DNA from: Odontocerum albicorne
Lineage: Eukaryota; Arthropoda; Insecta; Trichoptera; Odontoceridae
Reading direction: 5' to 3'
NCBI GenBank assembly: GCA_949825065.1
Contig: OX463845.1
Location: forward strand, 28,581,315 to 28,645,314
Length of the DNA stretch: 64,000 nt
Each line of letters opens with the position of its first letter. Positions within the stretch are counted from its first letter, which is position 1. Below, one piece after another: positions 34,139 through 46,636 of the stretch. Under the pieces are notes generated by a model that saw only the letters and a list, made by a program, of their open reading frames with translations, was not told where the DNA came from and ran no database searches. The position numbers were made by a program, and so were the translations under genes.

Positions 34139-34292
34139 TGAGGGGCATGACCGCGTGGTAACGCGCTGGTCGTAAGTTTGAACCCCGCGCTGCGCTACTC
34201 CCCTCGAACGACACAGGCACTTTTTCCGCCTAGTGTTCGAGGGTGTTAAGGATTCCTATGACTTCGGTCATATATATTGTTTAAAAAAAAAT
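34139..34292 (+). repeat. SINE family A, copy 2
   Basis: ATGACCGCGTGGTAACGCGC is followed by TTTGAACCCCGCGCTGCGCT (B-box), CTCGAACGACACAGGCACTT, CCTAGTGTTCGAGGGTGTTA, TATGACTTCGGTCATATA, and an A run. It matches 46492-46636 closely. Confidence 0.88.
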
Positions 34293-35611
34293 AGAATTTA
34301 AATTTCCATATCGGAACGGAAAAAAGTTGGTGAAGTATAAAAGTAAACAATCTATTAATTTCAGTTGTATAAGGTCTTTCGGAGTATTGTACCGCATGGT
34401 TTGGCTTATAATGCCCTATATCCGGCATGGTGAAGTCAACTACGAACAAGTACTGGAAATGAAAACTGCAACGTTTTCGAAACGTCGACATTATATGCCA
34501 AGCAAACACTCCGAATTATAAAACTGATTTAAAGAACCGCGATAGCTTTAAAACACAATATTTTCGTAATTTAGTCTTAAAACGATTGGGTTGTAAAACT
34601 CATTATTACTTAAAACTATTAAGTTGTAAAAGTGTATAAAAAATGTGGTTGTTTATTGAATATTATACAATTTTAAAGCATACATATCAAATTATCTATA
34701 TTTAAATATTGACATTGTATGATTCTGACAAAGATTGAATTGGAGACGAGTAAATGCTCTTGAAAATGTATCAAATTAAAACAAAGCGTCACTCAAAAGT
34801 TATTTTAATGCATTAAAAGTCTTCTTGGGCTTAATCACAGAACTGTAGTTTTTAATTTCATTGTCCGTGGAATACATTGTACTGATTGGTAAAGCCCTTA
34901 ATTTAAAACGGGACCCTTGTATATCTATCACATTACCTTTCATCTCGAATGAATGAATTGGTTTTTCAAATTGTTCGTTATATACTCGTTTGGTATACTC
35001 GGATACATCTTTTTCTTTATTTAATTTTCAAATAATAAACTTCGATCTTTAATTATAAATAGAAATGAGTTTACATTGAAATGGCTTCATTAATTGCTGT
35101 GATAAAATTTAACTCTCTCAAGTACCGAAAATAAAAAGTTTGATAGAATTTAAGTCGCCTGTGAAAGGAGTAATTAAAATATTAAATTACTGTTTATAAT
35201 TGATACTTAATATAAATTCAATAACGCTTCTTTGCCTCTTAATAGATGGTCGTCCTAAAGATACAGTTTTATTAGGAACAAAGAAATTATTGACTTTTCT
35301 TAAAATTTCTTTGAAACGGGATCTCCTTTATAGAAATTATCTTTTGTTTTCATTTTTTGATGGGTTTTTGTGTCGAAAAATGAAATCAAATGAAGTAACA
35401 ATAAGATAAATATTAAAATTAGTCTTCACAAAGGCATACAAGTAAATTATTGATGGGAATGCAGAATGTGTGATGAGGAGTTATTGCACATGATGTCGAT
35501 GTATTTGTTGAAAATATAATGCGGTTGGAATCGTGTGTGTGTGATAACTCTGTGTTTAAGGATGTGAATGCGGCGGTTGAATGTTTCAGCGATTATTTTA
35601 TTATTAAGGAC
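34293..35611. other. AT-rich DNA, nothing recognised
   Basis: Overlapping short frames on both strands at 34246-34521 have no known domain. No repeat structure seen. Confidence 0.5.
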
Positions 35612-35700
35612 ATATATCAGAAATTTGTGATTCTGGAATAAGACTGCTATGTCATAGGTTTCGCCTAGTGAAATTGTTCTCTATTTCTACAAAATGAAGA
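35612..35700. repeat. Dispersed repeat, copy 2 of 2
   Basis: ATATATCAGAAATTTGTGAT then GGAATAAGAC and CGCCTAGTGAAATTGTTCTC match the first 90 bases of the window with moderate divergence. Confidence 0.5.
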
Positions 35701-36221
35701 CTTTTGCCTTGGTATGTATTGAACTTGTATTTAAACAATTGAAATTATAAATGTTCCATTGTGGATACTAAAAAAATATCGTAAACGACATGTTGAGGTT
35801 GTAAACTGGTGCATAACAGAAAACATCTCAGCATATACCCTAGTCGTTGAAACTCCTGAGTATTCAGCAAATACTTGGAAACCGTATTTTCAAATCCATC
35901 TAATCTCTACAACCTTAAATTTTTCTTTATCATCTTCATAACTTAAGATCGCGATCACTCTGGTATGCTGGATGGCTATGAATGATTTTCTCCTCTCCTA
36001 TATATACGAGTATATTGCCGTCTTTAAGGTTTATGGTATTGTAGTTTTATTACATTTTCATTGTATACTATACAACACTTATGTTTGTGCCAGTGATGTC
36101 CTTGATTTGGACCTCACTTGCGAGCGGTTTTTTTCTCTTCATCAAGGTATACTTGCCAGGAGAATATTTTCCCACCTTATCAGGACCTATGCGCTATGTC
36201 TACCAAGAAAATATTATATTG
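35701..36221. other. No supported gene
   Basis: A 60-codon frame (35759-35941) and a 110-codon frame (35972-36304) have no recognisable domain. The latter runs into the SINE head at 36222, so it is not a gene. Two TACGAGTA or related octamers lie nearby (36005-36012). Confidence 0.45.
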
Positions 36222-36425
36222 CCTCTATGGCTTGGTTGGTAAGACGCCAATTTTCCGACCAGGGGGCTGCTGGTTTAATTCCTGTTCTTAACCATTTTTT
36301 CTAATAGGATTCCAGTCTGATTTTCACTTAAAACCTCTTGAACATACTTCTGATACATTGAAAGAGATAAGCGCATGGTAATTATCCCGCAAGATTGTAA
36401 TGTATATAAATAAAAAGTAAATAAA
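36222..36425 (+). repeat. SINE family B, plus copy
   Basis: The head TGGCTTGGTTGGTAAGACG is followed by GGGGGCTGCTGGTTTAATTC, a B-box variant. Then TTCCAGTCTGATTTTCACTT, AAACCTCTTGAACATACTTC and a tail CAAGATTGTAATGTATATAA complete the family order. Confidence 0.82.
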
Positions 36426-36559
36426 TACAAGTCAGCAATAAGTCAATTTTCTACTTGCAGTTTAAAAGTATTAAAAAAGCTTATTCATAAATGCAAAAAA
36501 GGTTTGTTGAAACCATTTATAAACAAAAATAATTTATGTACGAGTACTTAGATACTATC

Positions 36560-36785
36560 GAATAATGCGCATTTTTCGATCGCAACTTATATTTCGCCTC
36601 CGTTACATACACCCACCTTCTCATAAAGCTCTTTAAATCTATATTTCCTTCATTTTAAATTTAATTGACTTGGTCCTACCCTATTTTTCTTGGCCATCAT
36701 TTACATTCCTTGCAGCCACATTCATAAAAGTTTTTTTACTATTCATTCTTTGTACATATTCTAACCACCTCAGAGTGCACATTTT
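36560..36785 (-). pseudogene. LINE C-terminal remnant
   Basis: The minus strand reads LRWLEYVQRMNSKKTFMNVA, a 'LRW.GH..RM' block found near the end of RTE-like proteins, then decayed sequence. Stops follow within 30 codons. Confidence 0.5.
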
Positions 36786-38534
36786 GTACAGCAATTTAAA
36801 CACGTGTTAAAGTAAAATGAAAATTGCGCTATTTAAAAAAAATATATCTTCTTTTTTGTGCTTGAACAGTTCAATTTTGTTAAAATATTTTTTTTTTCAA
36901 AAAAAAAATCTAAATAATATTATTTGTTCTCTGAAAACTTTTCACATTGTTTCCGTTTCAGTTTCACAGACTGAAGCTGAAAAATACATTTGAAACTATG
37001 TTCAAGTAAACATCAAAGAGATATTTGTGAAATGATCCACGAACACCGGACTAGAATTCCTCGAATATCGGGTCCTGTCCCTTGGAGCGATGCGGTCCTT
37101 TCCTGAAACGGTTCAGCCTGAAGATCCTTGACAAGATAACTTCACTTTAACTTGACGAGGACACTTGCTATACATAATCTTCGTTTTCTAAAATACCTGT
37201 TACAGTAGTAAATAAGACGTTTTGTTAAATTACAAACACTTGTTTTCTAAAAAAATATTGTTTGTAAAATTATAAAAGAAGTAGCAACAACAAGAACTAG
37301 CAACAACAATGACAGAAATAAATTTAATAAATTAACATTTATTTTCTACTCTTCAACAATAAACTCATATTTTCTTTTTTTATATATTGTTAGCCATTGT
37401 TATTTTATGTCTTTTGATTATATTAAGGAGTGACACCTGTCAAATATTGGAAAATGAAGATAATGTGAAACATGTTCTCAATATAGAATTGCTAGTATTT
37501 TTAATTAGTAAGTATTTTAATTAGTATCATATTAAGTGTATATCTGTGTGAAATCGTAGACTACAAAAGCATACACGTGTTATTTTAACAAGATATTTTC
37601 TGAATAAAAACAAATTTAATATATTTTTGCTATTAACATTTTTTTCATTGAAGAGAATGTAATTGAATATGTTTTTAATTTGTCCTTTTTTAGAAGAGGA
37701 ATCGATCACGTGAAAACATGGGACCGGGACTCAAGCAGATCTAGTTTATTACGTTGAACCATGGAATCGGGATACAAAGTGTTAAACCGTGCATCGCACG
37801 AGTTAATTGCATAAATGTATAAATACGGGTATGTGGTCCATCTAAATTTAATTTTTAATGGTTAAGAATTTTCATAACGTGCATACAAACTTTTTTACTG
37901 AAATAATCCGCTTCGTTCACTCTTTCGATATTACACATTGTCACCTTATACAATGCCGTAACGCACTTGAGTAATAAATGCTGAACAGTTTCCATATATT
38001 GAACAAATTTTTTCCCTCTATTTGAAGGAAAACTTTTGCCAGAAGTTGTTGCAGATTAAATAAATGTGAATTTAGGCCCAGCAGTCTGCCTTTTCCACCT
38101 TCAAACTTAGAAGAGCCATCGTCTGTGGAAGACCAGAATGGTGGTGATATTAGACTTGTACACGTGTGATGTAATAAATTTCTTGAGTTATTATTGAAGT
38201 TTTCTCCGCCTACGTGGCCAAAGGCGAAATGTTAACTTATTTGGACGTGTAAAAGTTGTGTGTGTCTTGATTCTACCGATGTTGGGAACTTTTTTAATTA
38301 TAATATTTCACTGTGTTATTATCGAAAACTTATGCTACATACGTGACTTTCATGGTTTGGGGGCAAAACTCTCGTTGTGGATCTAAAGGTTTACATTTTA
38401 ATTACCAATATTAAATAAAATATATTTTTGATATTTTTAGAAAACATAAACCTTTTAATCAGTATGTCAAAAAAATAAGTGATGACGATCTAACTTGTAC
38501 AATCTTAATAAAGCTAGTATTATGATAAACAATC
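36786..38534. other. No supported gene
   Basis: AT-rich with two GC-richer words clusters at 37030-37160 and 37700-37800, both unassigned. No domain was found on either strand. Confidence 0.45.
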
Positions 38535-38890
38535 ATGATCAACGACCTCCCTGGTCTAGTTCGTAAAACGCTTGACTTCAACCGTTTCGGGGGCTTAGGA
38601 TTTGATTCCAGATGGTACCTGAAAAAAATAAAAAAAGGGTTCCAGTATGATATCAATACTTACAGAGCGCTCTTGATACGCTCAGTGCTCGACGTGATAT
38701 ATTTTTGTTGCCTCTTCACGTGCGATATATTATTGCCAACACGTACCGTGACAAATCACGAGCTATGTGCCTACTCCAGTGGGTCTAAACCCAAAGACTT
38801 AGTTAATGGAACCGAAGATAGTGTTGTCTCCCTACAGCCTTCTTATATATGATAGTTCATCAGTTGTAATAATCTCGATGTAAATCCAAA
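38535..38890 (+). repeat. SINE family C, plus copy
   Basis: The head ACCTCCCTGGTCTAGTTCGT is followed by GGGGGCTTAGGATTTGATTC, then TTGCCTCTTCACGTGCGATA, CACGAGCTATGTGCCTACTC and GAACCGAAGATAGTGTTGTC. The last block ends with TCTCCC. The 105-codon open frame across it (38535-38852) is a by-product of the SINE. Confidence 0.88.
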
Positions 38891-39972
38891 AATCATTCAA
38901 TGTTCAGTTCTTTTGGTTTTACTTCTCGGCAGCTTTTACCCTTTATCTGGAACACCTTTAGAATGATAGAGATTACGATAACAACTAAATAAGTTCTTAG
39001 TTTTTATATCCCGAAACAATTTTTAAGGTTGTTTTACGTCTACAAATTACGTATAATATTATGACTATTAAAATAACTACCGTATAATCCCAAATTTATC
39101 TTAAATTTGGTGGTAAAAGTGATGTTTTCAGGTCATCTTTATAGATTTATTTACTCTTTTTTGCCACTTTACGACCAAGTAATACAGTTTTGGCAAACTG
39201 TGATGATAAGAAAATATTATATTATATTTTTATGGCGACTCACCCCAGCCATAAAGCAAAGATATAATTAAAGGATATATTATGTATCCAAGCAGGTATG
39301 AACTGGACGTTAAAAATATTTTCTATAACTTTATCCCCCATTACTTTGATTAAATCCACAGACGTTGCAAATTCTGTCGGGTAAATAAATATTACAGAAC
39401 GTCAAAACTTTTGCTATATTTAAACTGAATATTAAAAAAAATATTCTTGTCATCTGATGCAAATGGGTTGAACCTGTACCTATCAAATGTAAAATAAATA
39501 AATATATAAAAAAATATCTCCTCCACGTTGATACGCTTTCCATACTCCACAATACTCGTTCGACCTTTCTAACTTTTCTACATTTTACTTATTCGAAATT
39601 TAATTTAACCGATCCAATTATTCTTCATTTCTTCTACCATGACTGTCACTCCTACTCCCTTCCACGCTTTAGATGTTTATACTGTTAATTATTTGTCGAA
39701 AATGGCTTGAACTAACTCGGCAATGCTCAATTTCACCTTTCTTATTATAATATTATTTAGTTAGTATTTATTATTAAAGAGGTCCTCACTCAATCATGTT
39801 ATTACAATTGATATCAAATAACATCGACATATATTTAGCTTGGATTCCATCCCACGTTGGTATCAAAGCTAATTAATACATGTATCGATTCCTTGGCAAA
39901 GGAAGCATGTTCAACCGGTTGATCCCTTTCTGATTTTTCTCAGCCAATAACTATTATCTATCTATCTATCTA
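38891..39972. other. AT-rich DNA, CTAT microsatellite at right edge
   Basis: A (CTAT) run lies at 39952-39976 next to the Helitron 5' end. The rest has only short frames. Confidence 0.5.
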
Positions 39973-40559
39973 TCTATATAAATAAAAATGTAAATGTTCG
40001 TTAATTATTTGTAGCTAATCTCCGGAAGTTCTCTACCGATCGCTTTGAAATTTTGAGTAAAGTTAATATTCGTCAACGGAAATGTTTTTTGATTTTTATT
40101 TTTATATATATATCAGTGTATATAATAAAATTTTTAATTAAGAGATGAATATTTACGCGAACCTGTCGGGGACAAGGATATCAAATATTGAATATCAACT
40201 GTCAAATTTGACAGTTGAGCATATTGCATTTTCGAGGTTTAGTAATTAATATTTGATATTCAATGATTTAGTCTATAACCATAAAATATAAAATAATTTT
40301 ATGTTTGATAATAAATATTTCCTGTTGAATAATAATTTCGTAATTACAGACGAAAAATAGGTTAGAATCCAAGATACGTCAAAATAAAATTTGTGTTAAT
40401 AAGGATAAGTTCCATATTAAGGATAAGTTCCATTGTGTCATAGCAGCTTGAGAAAATCTTAATATGGCTGAGTCTAGACTTTATAGCGCAAGCGCAGGAA
40501 ATATATTTGGCAGAACTAATACTAAATTTGTAAAAAATATCCAACTATAATTTTATTTG

Positions 40560-40725
40560 TTTTGAAATATTTTGAGTATCGTTAAAATAAATATAATCGC
40601 TAAAACAAATATAGCTTATATGTATAAAGAGATCTAAAATAAATATAACTTACATGTATAAAAAGATCGAGGATCGCTAAAATAAATATAACTTATATGT
40701 ATAAAAAAACAGATGCGTGATACTC
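40560..40725. repeat. Short tandem-like repeats inside Helitron H1
   Basis: CTAAAATAAATATAACTTA then ATGTATAAAAAGATC recur three times with 40-55 bp spacing. The following 40870-41100 is an almost pure A/T stretch of TAATAATA words. Confidence 0.75.
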
Positions 40726-41779
40726 TCGCGTGGTAGAAGTGAAACTTCTTAGCTCCTAGGAAAAGTTGATTTTATGCATTGCTTTTTTTCGATTTGTTAA
40801 CGATTTTTTTAGGATTAGGAAATGGTTCTGTGGAATTTAATTCAAGAAAGTCTCTTTTAATTCGATGAAAAAACTATTTTTTTTTATTTTTTATAATAAA
40901 CAATAATAAATAATAATTTTAATAATAATATAATACACTTAATACAAGAAAATTTATATTTTTTTAATGTTAAATATATTAATATTTTTATATCATTATT
41001 AATTATTCAATGAATTATTTTAAAATAATTATTTAATTATTTTAATTATATTATTAAATAATGTATTATTAGAAATGTTATTTTATTATATAATTTTTTT
41101 TGTATAGTACCATCTGCGCTAATTTATCCGCCATTTTCATTTCATAATGTGCGTTGTTAACAAACCTACCTCTAAGATTATCTTTTTCACTTAGTTTTTT
41201 TAACTTATTTTTTTATTTTTCTGTTCAATTAGCGATAAAATTTAATTGTGTTGATTGATTTTCGTTTAAATTCAAATCATATCGTGAATTGATCTCTTGG
41301 AGTGACGCGATTATTTGCTTCACAGAGACAACGTGATGCTGGTATGTACATTTTTGACAAACGTCATATTTATTTTAAACGAACTGACAAATTTTTGCTT
41401 ATTTGTAACAAGATGTATTAATTTGTCATCATTGTTGTTTTTTGTAATGTATTTACCTAAATAACTTGCTATTTATTAGAATAGATATTTATTGTTCATT
41501 AATGACGCGTCCAAACATGTCACATCCAAATTTAATTCGTGCGTAGTTTGCAATGTCTTTTCTTAACATTTAATGAATTCCAATAATCTCTCTCTTTGCT
41601 TAATATTTAATTCGTTCCAATTATCTCTGTATTTCCTTAACAATACTCCTATTGGACAAATATTTGACAAATGCGTGTCCAGCTGCAAAACGATCGATCA
41701 GCTGAGATATTCTCACATCAATTGCTGGAAATTGGGAACGGAAAGGTGCAGGTTGATATGACCCCAGGATGAATTTCAC

Positions 41780-41945
41780 TGTCTCATAACTTAATGTTTC
41801 ACAATTTCGAGGAAGCAGGAGAACGACGTGTAGCCGGACTTGAGGATGCACGGTTGCGAGCACGGCGATCGCGTTCTGCAGATTCAGAACTGGTTCGTTC
41901 TCAACAGAATGTACGCGACAGGCTGATAGTGGCTGAAATAGGTCA
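41780..41945 (+). pseudogene. Helitron protein, N-terminal piece
   Basis: The plus strand reads FEEAGERRVAGLEDARLRAR, then RSADSELVRSQQNVRDRLIV. The arginine-rich, charged repeat-like sequence is common before the Rep domain in arthropod Helitron proteins. Its frame is not continuous with the downstream parts. Confidence 0.6.
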
Positions 41946-42144
41946 TTAGGAATATCAAAAGTATCTTTTTTATATAGAATTTAATTTTATCTCTACGTTT
42001 ATATTTCAAAATATATCAAATCGTATATAGAAATGGAGATTTTTTAATATGTTTGATATTCATTCGTTTGAATCAGACCAAGCTTCGCTCTGAAGAATAC
42101 GTTCATTTGCGAGATACAGTTGTAAATGACGGTAATACAACTAA

Positions 42145-43150
42145 CGTTTGAAGACTAACGATTTGGCCATCTTCATATACAGGCAGTCCACGTCATATGC
42201 ATGAGTATGCTCAATATGCAATTGCGTATGTTCGTCACTACGGGTGTCCAGACCTATTCACTACATTCACATGCAATTCAGCTTGGGACGATATACAACA
42301 GCTCATGATAAAACATGAAGTGTTTCGGTCTGTGCGCTGCTGGATATACTCAGTGGAATAGCAAAAGAGAGGATGGCCACATGCACATATATAGTACTAA
42401 TCTGGCTCTATAACAAAATCACTTCAAACGAAATCGACAATGTAATGTGCGCTGAAATACCCGATGCCGACGTCGATAAGGATTTGCATGAAGTTGTGAC
42501 AAAATATATGATACATGGACCTTGCGGTACACTGAATCCAAATTCACCATGCATGATAGACGGAAAATGATCTAAGCGATATCCTCGAGCATTAGTATCC
42601 AACACGGTTACAGGAAACGATGGATATCCTTTATAAAGAAGAAGATCAACAGAAGATGGCGGGAAATTAGCAACCATACAAATGTGAAATGGTGACATCA
42701 AAGTAGACAACCATTGGGTTATTGCATATTCGCTTTTGCTATCAAAAGCATACAAAGCGCACATAAACGTGGAATACTGTAACCCCGTTAAATCGATCAA
42801 ATACATTTGTAAGTACAATACGTGAATAAAGGCAGCTACATGGTAGTTTTTGGCGTGCAACCAGAATGCGGGATGGGAATGCGGTCATACATATCGATGA
42901 AATCGCACAGTATCAGGCTGGAAGATACATAAGCAGCAATGAAGCTGTATGGCGAAATCTTTCATTTCCCATACATGAACGAAGTCCAGCTGTTGTTCAC
43001 TTAGCAGTACATCTAGAAAATGGACAACGCGTTTATTTCACAGCTGCAAATGTGCAACAAATAGCCCTGAATCCACCGGTTACAACGTTAAATGCTTTCT
43101 TCACGTTATGTCAAAATGACGCGTTTGCGAAAATACTGCTGTATCAGTGA
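42145..43150 (+). pseudogene. Helitron Rep (HUH) domain, broken
   Basis: WPSSYTGSPRHMHEYAQYAI, then VRHYGCPDLFTTFTCN, is the start of the Helitron-like N domain. MIHGPCGTLNPNSPCMIDGK lies in the frame 42373-42570. QYQAGRYISSNEAVW and HERSPAVVHLAVHLENGQRV lie in the frame 42866-43150. The HUH centre itself reads as HAHI near 42385. Frameshifts and stops occur between the blocks, for example GGATGA at 42565-42575. The parts are in the normal family order, so this is one protein broken by small mutations. Confidence 0.88.
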
Positions 43151-43305
43151 TTGTGACATCAAAAGAAGAATTGGTTGAAAAAGTATTTACCAATATTCAA
43201 ATCAATTATAAAAATCACGATTGGCTGAGTGAACGAGTTATTGTTGCCGCCAAGAACAAAGACGTTTACGAACTTAACAATATTATTCAGTTCCTTTTTT
43301 AATGT
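43150..43305 (+). pseudogene. Helitron helicase C-terminal piece
   Basis: VTSKEELVEKVFTNIQINYK, then NHDWLSERVIVAAKNKDVYE, is the block near the C-terminus of Pif1-type Helitron helicases. It follows straight after the Rep remnant, so most of the helicase has been deleted. The same block recurs at 44452-44556 and 44931-45085 in H3. Confidence 0.85.
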
Positions 43306-43568
43306 TTCGCAATTTTATATGTTTTTGTTATAACTTTCTTTCTTCTTTTTCAGTGCAATCGATCTTTCATTTGAATTCAAATCATATCGTGAATTGACCT
43401 CTTGGAGTGATGCGATCATTTGCGAGTACGGCAATAAACGCGACAGACTGAGAGTGGCTGAGAGACATAAAAAATATTGTATACCCACAAGCATTGTGAA
43501 ATTAAACATATTAGAAACGTGTGCTTTCTCTTTTCTTTATTTTCCATTTAACCAGACTGAGCCACAGC

Positions 43569-43591
43569 AACGCGTGGCCGGGTACAGCTAG
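43569..43591 (+). other. Helitron H1 3' terminus
   Basis: A hairpin with GCCAC and GTGGC arms is followed by CGGGTACAGCTAG, the required CTAG end. Confidence 0.9.
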
Positions 43592-43866
43592 TATATAAAT
43601 AAAAATGTAAATGTTCGTATATTAAAAATCTCTAATCTCCGAAAGTTCTTCACCAATCGCTTTGAAATTTTGACAAAAAGTTGCATTCGTATATGCAAAT
43701 GTTTATATATTTTTATTTATATACAGTTGTATATAAAAAAGTTTATAAATCAGAAAAAATAACGTTTGCGCCTCCTGCAGCGACAGAGGCAAACTTAAGT
43801 TGACAGTTATGTCATATTGCATTTTCGACGTTTCGGAATTAATATTAAATAATTAAATATTAAATA
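43592..43866 (+). mobile_element. Helitron 5'-end fragment H2
   Basis: Straight after the H1 terminus, TATATAAATAAAAATGTAAA starts a second Helitron-like 5' end with CCGAAAGTTCTTCACCAATC and GCTTTGAAATTTTGAC. It runs 275 bp and stops where H3 begins. Confidence 0.75.
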
Positions 43867-45394
43867 TCTATATAAATAAAAATGTAAATGTTCGCTAATT
43901 AAAAATCTCCGAAAGTTATTCACGGATTGCTTTGAAATTTTGACAGTTCCATTTTGATTTTGAATATTAAATATAAAATAATTAAATACTAAATAATTAA
44001 ATATTAAATATTTAATAATAAATATTAAATATTTAAATAATGGATATTCAATTTTCAAATACGTTTATTGAAAAATTGCGCCATCTGCGCTATACTAAAT
44101 AATTAATACGTCATTTTCATTTCGTGATGTGCGTCGTTGACATGTAAAATGTAAAGAATATCTGTTTCACTTAGTTTTTTTAACTTATTTTTTTCTTTTT
44201 CTGTTCAATTAGCGGTTAAATTGAATTGTGTTGATTGATTTTCGTTTGAATTCAAATCATATCGTGAATTGACCTCTTGGTATGACGCGATCATTTGCTT
44301 CAGAAAGACGGCGTGATGTTGGTATGTATCATACATTTTTGTCAAACGTCATATTTAATTTAAACGAACTGCCAAATTTTTGCTAATTTGTAACAAGATG
44401 TATTAATTTGTCATTATTGTTAGTTTTTTGTAATGTATTTACCTAAATAATATTCAAATTAATTATAAGAATCACGATTGGCTGAGTGAACGAGCTATTC
44501 TTGCCACCAAGAACAAAGACGTCTACGCACTTAACAATATTATTCAGTTCCTTTCTTAATGTTTCGCAATTTTATATGTTTCTGTTCTAACTTTCTTTCT
44601 TCTTTTTCAGTGCAATCGATCTTTCATTTGAATTCAAATCATATCGTGAATTGACCTCTTAGAGTGACGCGACACGTGCTTCAGTGAGACGGCGTGATGT
44701 TGGTATGTACATTTTTGACAAACGTCATATTTAATTTAAACGAACTGCCAATTTTTTGCTAATTTGTAACAAAATGTATTAATTTGTCATTATTGTTAGT
44801 TTTTTGTAATGTATTTACCTAAATAACTTGATATTTATTAGAATCGAGCCTTATATTAAAGTCGATAAAATAATTAAAATTACTGAACGTCGTTACAAAT
44901 ATTAAATGTATTGGGGCAAATTTGTCTGCAATTTAGTGACGTCAAAAGAAGAATTGGTTGAAAAAGTATTTCCCAATATTCAAATCAATTATAAGAATCA
45001 CGATTGGCTGAGTGAACGAGCTATTCTTGCCGCCAAGAACAAAAACGTCTCCGAACTTAATAATATTATTCAGTTCCTTTTTTAATGTTTCGCAATTTTA
45101 TATGTTTCTGTTCTAACTTTCTTTCTTCTTTTTCAGTGCAATCGATCTTTCATTTGAATTCAAATCATATCGTGAATTGACCTCTTGGAGTGACGCGATC
45201 ATTTGCGAGCACGGTGATGAACGCGACAGACTGAGAGTGAACGCGACAGACTGAAAGTGGCTGAAAGACATAAAAAATATTGTATACCCACAAGCATTGT
45301 TAAATTAAACATATTAGAAATGTGTGCTTTCTCTTTTCTTTCCTTTCCATTTCACCAGACTGAGCCACAGCAACGCGTGGCCGGGTACAGCTAG
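43867..45394 (+). mobile_element. Non-autonomous Helitron H3 with internal duplications
   Basis: It starts TCTATATAAATAAAAATG at 43867 and ends GGCCGGGTACAGCTAG at 45394 before a T. Inside, the helicase-fragment block (NHDWLSERAILA) occurs twice, and the block TGAATTCAAATCATATCGTG occurs three times (about 44258, 44628 and 45158). So the 1.5-kb element is built of repeated parts of H1-like sequence. It has no open frame of its own. Confidence 0.9.
45370..45394 (+). other. Helitron H3 3' terminus
   Basis: A GCCAC...GTGGC hairpin is followed by CGGGTACAGCTAG, as at 43569-43591, with the next base T. Confidence 0.9.
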
Positions 45395-45524
45395 TTTCAA
45401 ATAAAATTAAACATGATATAACTGCTATAAATTGAGGTACATGTATATAACTGGTGTAAATAAAGACTCTTGATATACATCAATTCAGCTTTATATCCCT
45501 TTGAAACAGTAGTTTATTATAAAG

Positions 45525-45764
45525 AGAATGAACAAGACAAAAATATTAATTATATGTCGCTTGCAGATGGGCCACTGTATGGTGAACAGTCAGCTTTACA
45601 TAATGCGTATTGTGAAGGATCCCGGCTGCGAGTGTGATTTGGATGGGGGACTATGGACCATATTTTTCAGTAGTCCTTTACATGACAGGCGATATATAGT
45701 AAAGTTTAAGATACATAATTTAAATTCATCTATCATTACGTTGCTGGTAAAACTTACATTTTGA
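45525..45764 (+). pseudogene. Jockey/R1-like LINE C-terminal piece
   Basis: The frame 45528-45764 reads TKILIICRLQMGHCMVNSQL, then IVKDPGCECDLDGG, and IFFSSPLHDRR. The order 'L.TGH....L', 'DP.C.C', then 'C/S-P-L...R' marks the C-terminal zinc-binding region of jockey/R1 LINE proteins (usual form 'C.CG..E...H....CP'). Here His and one Cys are replaced. The ATG at 45528 is probably not a real start. Confidence 0.55.
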
Positions 45765-46069
45765 GATAATTTTATATAGCTATTCTTTTTACTTCTTAGG
45801 CAATCCCTCGTAGGTGAGAATGATGGTCAGTCCATCCTATACACTCTGAGGTAGCTTAAGTGTTCCATCCTGGATCCGCACACTCTCCTTCTGAATGAAC
45901 ACAATCTTCCAGGTGACATTTGGCGACTCGAGGTTATGCACATTTTTCGCTTTACGCGCTTTTCTTTTTCACGGTCAGGTTTTACCGTCTCAAAAAGTGC
46001 CACCCGTTCAGCTACAGTGCTATTCCACTGGTCACTTTCGTATTTTGACCTGTACTCGTATATTATATT
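45765..46069. other. No supported gene
   Basis: GC-richer than the flanks, with short plus frames at 45895-46154. It may be more LINE or SINE sequence but could not be matched. TACTCGTA occurs at 46063-46070. Confidence 0.4.
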
Positions 46070-46280
46070 TTATTATACTTTCGTTGTATACAGCACAACC
46101 TGGCGGGCTTATTACCATGTGACAATATCTTCCAACCAACCAGAAAGATGTTAAAAAGGCCGTAAGTGAAATCCAGACTGAAATCCTTTTTTTTTTATTT
46201 GAGATCCAGCGGGATTTGAACCTGCAGCCTCCGGGTTAGGAGACATGTGTCTTACCAACTAGGCCATAGAGGTCATTGTA
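46070..46280 (-). repeat. SINE family B, complete minus copy
   Basis: On the minus strand: GACCTCTATGGCCTAGTTGG (A-box), then GGCTGCAGGTTCAAATCC (B-box), TCAGTCTGGATTTCACTTAC, TTGGTTGGAAGATATTGTCA, and CCGCCAGGTTGTGCTGTATA. This is the best-preserved family B copy. Confidence 0.92.
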
Positions 46281-46491
46281 TACCATACAGCATGAGACTG
46301 AACTTAAGGTCGTACTTATAAATTTGGTCACCTGGTTTGTTTTCCTCAACTTAAACTCAGAGAAGAGTAACTAATTGACTTTCGCGATAAGGAAATAACA
46401 GTACGATGGCTTATACGATTATAAAATATCTCAATTTTTTATGTTTATTTGCAACAGAATTTCAAAGTAAATATTCATATATTATATAATG

Positions 46492-46636
46492 TCGAAGGTC
46501 GTCGATTCGAACCCCGCGCTGAGCTACTCGTCTCGAACGACACAGGCACTTTTTCCGCCTAGTGTTCGAGGGTATTAAGGATACCTATGACTTCGGTCAT
46601 ATCTATTCTTCTTAAAAAAAAGAAAAGAAAGAAAAG
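46492..46636 (+). repeat. SINE family A, copy 3 (5' truncated)
   Basis: It begins in the B-box (GTCGATTCGAACCCCGCGCT) and runs through CTCGAACGACACAGGCACTT, TATGACTTCGGTCATATC and an A/G-rich tail. It is nearly identical to 34175-34292. Confidence 0.88.

Larger units (their letters stand above)
39973..43591 (+). mobile_element. Helitron H1 (decayed, coding remnants)
   Basis: The 5' end is TCTATATAAATAAAAATG (39973) after an A, and the 3' end is GGCCGGGTACAGCTAG (to 43591) before a T, as expected for A-T insertion without target duplication. A 5-bp stem GCCAC/GTGGC lies just before the terminal CTAG. It carries remnants of the Rep/helicase protein (41780-43305). It is directly followed by another Helitron 5' end, forming a head-to-tail array. 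Confidence 0.9.

Noticed and set aside
38535..38852. 105-codon frame
   Set aside because: It lies wholly within a SINE family C copy.
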